Part shown: positions 60,023 to 64,000 of the stretch, piece after piece | How positions within the stretch are numbered: the stretch's first letter is position 1 | Layout: each line of letters begins with the position of its first letter | NCBI RefSeq assembly: GCF_004522215.1 | Contig: NZ_SDLR01000001.1 | Span: 558,001-622,000, forward strand | Origin: Ammoniphilus sp. YIM 78166 | Lineage (GTDB): Bacteria; Bacillota; Bacilli; Aneurinibacillales; RAOX-1 | Length of the DNA: 64,000 nt | Direction of reading: 5' to 3' | Translations under genes and position numbers: made by a program | Notes under the pieces: generated by a model | What the model was told of the DNA's origin: nothing | What the model saw: the letters and a program-made list of their open reading frames with translations, nothing else | The model's database searches: none

Positions 60023-61078
60023 ATGAAAGGATTGATCTTATGTGCTGGAAAAGGGACCCGTCTACAACCGTTCTCCTATTCTCAGCCGAAGACCCTTCTA
60101 CCTGTTGCTAACAAACCAGTTTTAGCATATTGTCTTGAGAACCTGGTTAAAAATGGAATTAGGGATGTTGGAATCGTCATTCATCCATCACAAGTAGGTA
60201 TCCCTAAATTAGTCGGTAATGGGGAAGCCTATGGGCTGAGGGTAGAGTATATTTACCAAATTGAACAAAAAGGGATATCCCATGCGGTAAGGCAGGCTGA
60301 GGCCTTTATCAATGAAGAGCCCTTTGTTTTATTACTTGGCGATAATCTGATAGCCGAAGATCTTAGTACATTGATTGAGTCTTTTGGGAGGAATAGAAAT
60401 AACGGGGCCATTCTTCTATCCCCTGTACCTAACCCTCAAGATTTCGGAATTGCCGAGATCAAAGGAACAGAAATCGTAGGATTAGAAGAAAAGCCAACCA
60501 AACCGAAGAGTAATCTTGCTGTAATAGGTGCTTACCTGTTTGATTCTTTAATTTTTAAAGCTGTGAATAGCATCAAGCCATCAGCAAGAGGGGAATACGA
60601 AATTACCGATGCAATCCAATGGCTGATCAACCAGGGGCATTCCATTACGTACACAATTACCCGAAAACTCTACTCAGATGTAGGAACGGTAGATCGTTGG
60701 CTTGAAGCGAATGAATGGATGATGGAAAAAGAGTTGGGAAGCAACCAGATTGTTCTAGGTAAGAATACTTTGGTGGAGAATTGTACCCTGATTGGTCCCG
60801 TGATTGTGGGTGAAAACTGTGTCCTAAAGAATGCTACTATTGGCCCTTATGTAGCCGTTCAAAATAACAGCCGTTTGGAAAACTGCCGAATTGACCATAG
60901 CATTCTGTTAGAGAAAGCCGTGGTAAGCCATCTAAATTATTCTTTAACCAAGAGTGTGTTTGGACGCGAGGCCCAATTGATAGGTTCTGAAAGTGATAAT
61001 AAAAAATACTCGCATTTCTGTCTTGGGGATAAAACGAAAATGGTCATGAGAAAAGATCAGGTGGATTCAAGTGACTAA
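60023..61078 (+). CDS. Sugar-1-phosphate nucleotidyltransferase (RmlA/StrD type)
   Basis: A 351-residue enzyme that activates a hexose-1-phosphate, most likely glucose-1-phosphate with dTTP or UTP. The N-terminal Rossmann-like domain has MKGLILCAGKGTRLQPFSYSQPK, GDNLI and EEKPTKPKS; from about residue 250 a left-handed beta-helix of hexapeptide repeats (NCTLIGPVIVGENCVLKNATIGP) makes the long, StrD-like form. Start ATG 60023 is chosen over 59975 because AGGAGTGG lies in front of it. It opens an operon with a GT2 glycosyltransferase, an epimerase and a GT4 enzyme. Confidence 0.88.
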   Translation: MKGLILCAGKGTRLQPFSYSQPKTLLPVANKPVLAYCLENLVKNGIRDVGIVIHPSQVGIPKLVGNGEAYGLRVEYIYQIEQKGISHAVRQAEAFINEEPFVLLLGDNLIAEDLSTLIESFGRNRNNGAILLSPVPNPQDFGIAEIKGTEIVGLEEKPTKPKSNLAVIGAYLFDSLIFKAVNSIKPSARGEYEITDAIQWLINQGHSITYTITRKLYSDVGTVDRWLEANEWMMEKELGSNQIVLGKNTLVENCTLIGPVIVGENCVLKNATIGPYVAVQNNSRLENCRIDHSILLEKAVVSHLNYSLTKSVFGREAQLIGSESDNKKYSHFCLGDKTKMVMRKDQVDSSD

Positions 61079-61898
61079 GGCCAAATTCACGGTCGTGATC
61101 CCGTCATACAACCGAGCGGAATTTATCGAGCAGGCGATAGAAAGTGTTCTCGAACAGACTTATGATAAATGGAAGCTCCTCATAATAGATGACGCATCAA
61201 CAGATGACACGGTCAAGAAAGTGGAGCCTTACCTTAAGGATGAACGTATCCGACTCGTCTGCCTCGATCGTAATCAAGGTATCTCCAGCGTCTTAAACCG
61301 TGCCTTAGAGGAAGTGGATACGGAAGCTTTTGTACAATTGGATTCAGATGACTGGCTAGATTCCGATGCACTAAGGCGTTTTTCTAAAGCCATGAAGGAG
61401 GATCCTTCAGCTGCTCTGTATTATGGAAATGTACGAATGTGGGCCCAGCGAAGCAGTGGCAAATGGAAGGTGATCAAGCGGGTACGCCATCGGAAGTTCG
61501 ATAATAAATATCAGTTTCTATGCTATATGACGTATATGCTTCATCCGAGATGCTATCGAACAGAAGCTGTCCGCGAGGTAGGCGGATGGGAAACGGATGA
61601 CCCTTATGGTGGAAGAATCATGGAAGACCGTCGCATGGTTTTGAAACTCATTGAGAGATACCCGCTTCATTGGATTAATAAGACTCTATACAACAGAAGA
61701 AAGCACCGGTTACAATTAACTAAAAAGGAAGACTTCCAGATGAGGAATCAACTTCGCAAAGAGTTGGTAAGTCGTTCCTTGAGCAACTGGGGAAATGAAT
61801 ATTCCCCAGTCTTTGGATACAGAGGGGGCTTGCTCATTGTGAAACGATTGCTGCATCGGAAGAAATCAAAAATGATCCAGGTGAGGGAAGCACAATGA
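61071..61898 (+). CDS. GT2-family glycosyltransferase
   Basis: A 275-residue family 2 enzyme (GT-A fold), similar to SpsA and CgeD-like spore glycosyltransferases. FTVVIPSYNRAEFIEQAIESVL begins the nucleotide-binding half, with IIDDASTDDT and the DxD-type metal motif QLDSDDWLD; the acceptor half has GGWETDDPYGGRIMEDRRM. The start codon is GTG 61071, eight bases inside the preceding gene, with AGGTGG upstream. There are no transmembrane helices, so it acts in the mother-cell cytoplasm. Confidence 0.9.
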   Translation: MTKAKFTVVIPSYNRAEFIEQAIESVLEQTYDKWKLLIIDDASTDDTVKKVEPYLKDERIRLVCLDRNQGISSVLNRALEEVDTEAFVQLDSDDWLDSDALRRFSKAMKEDPSAALYYGNVRMWAQRSSGKWKVIKRVRHRKFDNKYQFLCYMTYMLHPRCYRTEAVREVGGWETDDPYGGRIMEDRRMVLKLIERYPLHWINKTLYNRRKHRLQLTKKEDFQMRNQLRKELVSRSLSNWGNEYSPVFGYRGGLLIVKRLLHRKKSKMIQVREAQ

Positions 61899-62836
61899 AA
61901 AAAGCAGTCGTAACGGGTTGTGCAGGTTTTATCGGTTCTTCACTGAGCAGACGTCTGCTTGATGAAGGCTTTGATGTAGTAGGCATCGATTGTTTTACGG
62001 ATAATTATGACCGCCGTATTAAAGAAAAGAACCTAGAGAACTTAACTAGGGACGAAGGATTCACGATGCTGAAAGAAGACATTATGAATCTAGATTGGAA
62101 AAATCTGCTCGAGCATACGGATTATGTCTTCCATCAGGCAGCCATGCCAGGCGTGCGCACAAGCTGGGGGAAGAGCTTTGACACGTATGTAGCAAATAAT
62201 ATCATGGCTACACAGGTCCTGTTGGAAGCAGCAAAAAACAGCCAGATCAAAAAGTTCGTTTATGCTTCATCTTCCTCCATTTACGGAATAACCGAAGGCA
62301 GCACTTCAGAATCAAGGCTGCCTCAGCCCATATCACCGTATGGTGTCACGAAATTGGCGGCTGAGCAATTATGTCATCTCTATGCCATAAATCATGGGGT
62401 TCCAACCATCTCCCTTCGCTATTTTACCGTCTATGGACCCGGGCAGAGGCCGGATATGGCCTTTCATAAGTTTATCAGATCCCTTCTGAATAGAGAGTCC
62501 ATTTCTGTATACGGCGATGGTACGCAGACACGTGATTTCACCTATGTAGATGATGTTGTAGAGGCAAACATGCTTGCAATACGATACTCAGGTATTGGAG
62601 AAGTATTTAATATTGGAGGAGAATCCAGGGTCGTCCTTAAGGATGTGATTAACTTGCTGGGAGAGCTCATAGGAACGGATCCTCAAATCAACTATATCGA
62701 AAAGCAAGCGGGTGACCCGCCGCATACTTGGGCCAATATCGAAAAGGCACAAAAACTGCTGGGCTACGCACCGCGTGTTCCCCTTAGGCAGGGTCTGCAA
62801 TCGGAAGTTGAGTATGTAAAGGGTTTATATGAATGA
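61895..62836 (+). CDS. NAD-dependent sugar epimerase/dehydratase
   Basis: A 313-residue extended SDR enzyme like UDP-glucose 4-epimerase or UDP-glucuronate epimerase. It has the NAD loop TGCAGFIGSSLSRRLL, HQAAMPGVRTSW, SSSSIYG, the catalytic Tyr and Lys in YGVTK, and GQRPDMAFHKFI. With the nucleotidyltransferase before it, it likely makes the activated sugar used by the island. It overlaps the GT2 gene and the next GT4 gene by ATGA, so all four genes are translationally coupled. Confidence 0.9.
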   Translation: MKKAVVTGCAGFIGSSLSRRLLDEGFDVVGIDCFTDNYDRRIKEKNLENLTRDEGFTMLKEDIMNLDWKNLLEHTDYVFHQAAMPGVRTSWGKSFDTYVANNIMATQVLLEAAKNSQIKKFVYASSSSIYGITEGSTSESRLPQPISPYGVTKLAAEQLCHLYAINHGVPTISLRYFTVYGPGQRPDMAFHKFIRSLLNRESISVYGDGTQTRDFTYVDDVVEANMLAIRYSGIGEVFNIGGESRVVLKDVINLLGELIGTDPQINYIEKQAGDPPHTWANIEKAQKLLGYAPRVPLRQGLQSEVEYVKGLYE

Positions 62837-63987
62837 GATCAAGAAAGCCAATCGTGGTTTATCGAGAACGGTATTTGCCTATTAGCGAAACCTTTATTTA
62901 TGAGCAGATTAAGCATCTGCAAGATTATCGGCCGCTTGTGTTATGTAAGGAAATGCTGCCTGAAGCGAAGAACCATTTTCCTTATAAAGACGTGTACTTC
63001 CTAAAGAATATAAAGAACAAGGCGGTCGTGCTTCGCCGTAGGGGGATTCGGCTGATATATGCTCGTTTTGGGATGGGAGGCGTTGATATGCTCCCATTCA
63101 AGCGGGCCGCCCGGTTGCCCATGCTTACCTCGTTTCACGGTTCTGATGTGTCACGTCAGCTCTTTAAGCGGTCCGATTACCGCGAAGCACTACCTACCCT
63201 TTTTTCTGAAGGGGAAAGATTTACGGCGGTTTGTGAGTATATGAAGAATAAGCTCATTGATTTGGGCTGCCCTCCCGATAAAATAACCATTATCAAATCA
63301 GGGATTGACCTAAAAAAGTTTCCTTTTCATCCCAAGAATTCTGTTGATCCCTATAATATCCGTATATTGAGCGTAGGTCGATTAACGGAGAAGAAGGGCA
63401 TGGATGACCTTATTCTTGCCTTTACCCGAGTGGCCGTGTCCTACCCAGGAGCTAAGCTCATTATTATTGGAGATGGTGAAGAAAGAGCGATGCTTGAATC
63501 ACGCATATGGTCACTGGGGTTAGAACGAAAAGTGGAGCTGCTTGGAAAACAAAACCATGATCGGGTCCAACAGGAGATGCAGCAGTGTGATATGTTTGTA
63601 CTCGCGTCCAAGAAGGCATCCGATGGCAACGAAGAAGGGATACCCAATGTAATAATGGAGGCGATGGCTACTGGAAGGCTAGTGGTGGCGACGCGCCATG
63701 CGGGCATTCCAGAATTGGTGAAGGATGGTAAAACAGGGTATCTTGTCGGGGAAAATGATCCGATTCAATTAGGTGCAACTTTAATTAAAGCTATCGAAAA
63801 CCAGAAAAACTGGCCAGAACTTATCGAAAAAGGCCGAGCATTAGTTCAGGCCGAGCATGATGTTCAAAAGCAAATCAAAAAGCTAGAATCTGTGATTGAT
63901 GACGTGATTCGAGCAACTCCAAAACAGGTGATCAAAAGACAAAGAACAAGAAGTACCAGAAAGGTAAGGCGAAAGAGACGAGTATAG
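62833..63987 (+). CDS. GT4 glycosyltransferase, paralogue of the 46148 gene
   Basis: A 384-residue GT4 enzyme, homologous to the 46148-47215 product through the whole length (ERYLPISETFIYEQI, YARFGMGGVDML, LTSFHGSDV, ILSVGRLTEKKGMDDLI, NEEGIPNVIMEAMATGRLVVAT). It has a more basic C-terminal tail (KRQRTRSTRKVRRKRRV). The start codon overlaps the epimerase stop codon (ATGA). It closes the coupled set seen; the operon may continue past the window edge. Acceptor and donor unknown. Confidence 0.9.
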   Translation: MRSRKPIVVYRERYLPISETFIYEQIKHLQDYRPLVLCKEMLPEAKNHFPYKDVYFLKNIKNKAVVLRRRGIRLIYARFGMGGVDMLPFKRAARLPMLTSFHGSDVSRQLFKRSDYREALPTLFSEGERFTAVCEYMKNKLIDLGCPPDKITIIKSGIDLKKFPFHPKNSVDPYNIRILSVGRLTEKKGMDDLILAFTRVAVSYPGAKLIIIGDGEERAMLESRIWSLGLERKVELLGKQNHDRVQQEMQQCDMFVLASKKASDGNEEGIPNVIMEAMATGRLVVATRHAGIPELVKDGKTGYLVGENDPIQLGATLIKAIENQKNWPELIEKGRALVQAEHDVQKQIKKLESVIDDVIRATPKQVIKRQRTRSTRKVRRKRRV

Positions 63988-64000
63988 GGAAGCCGATGGT

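Overview
The window is a chromosomal segment of an endospore-forming Bacillales bacterium (Firmicutes), most like the Paenibacillaceae/Brevibacillus side of the order; I cannot name the species. The evidence is the gene order, which closely tracks the Bacillus subtilis tyrA-aroE-ypiA-ypiB-ypiF-qcrABC-ypjABCD-dapB-mgsA-bshB1-bshA-cca-birA-panBCD-dinG-ypmB-aspB-asnS-dnaD block. Strong AGGAGG-type ribosome binding sites, frequent GTG/TTG starts, bacillithiol genes and sporulation genes fit the same picture. I found no tRNA, rRNA, insertion sequence, prophage or CRISPR array.

Layout. 1-6.5 kb: the end of tyrA, then aroA, an htrA/two-component envelope-stress operon on the minus strand, and two poorly characterised genes, one an amidohydrolase-like protein without its metal ligands. 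6.6-8 kb: an ECF sigma factor and zinc-finger anti-sigma factor behind an ECF-type promoter. 8-16 kb: ypiA-like, an unrecognised gene, ypiB, ypiF, the menaquinol:cytochrome c reductase operon qcrABC, ypjA, ypjB and ypjC. 16-25 kb: a mazG-like gene, TPR protein, dapB, mgsA, bacillithiol genes bshB1/bshA, cca, birA, and panBCD preceded by a structured leader that ends in an intrinsic terminator. 25-35 kb: a TPR protein, exonuclease-fused dinG, a degenerate ComEC-type lactamase-fold protein, an NHEJ cassette (ku plus ligD split into ligase and polymerase genes), and an adenosine-type deaminase. 35-42 kb: ypmB, a very palindromic spacer, a short FtsH-type protease with a membrane partner, aspB, asnS, dnaD and a CheX-like protein.

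42.6-64 kb is an accessory spore-surface island. It holds a CotS-type kinase, a CotSA orthologue, at least six glycosyltransferases, a second kinase-like protein, two tandem YheC/YheD ATP-grasp proteins, a nucleotidyltransferase and sugar epimerase for an activated sugar, three related very small proteins, and a 2473-residue protein. That protein is almost entirely about 220 consecutive 10-residue repeats in unbroken register, followed by a small H-type-lectin-like domain. Matches to the mother-cell sigma-K promoter (AC, 16-17 nt, CATANNNTA) precede the giant gene, the YheC gene and the minus-strand glycosyltransferase gene. My main hypothesis is that this island builds a giant, glycosylated, non-secreted fibre on the spore surface, made late in the mother cell.
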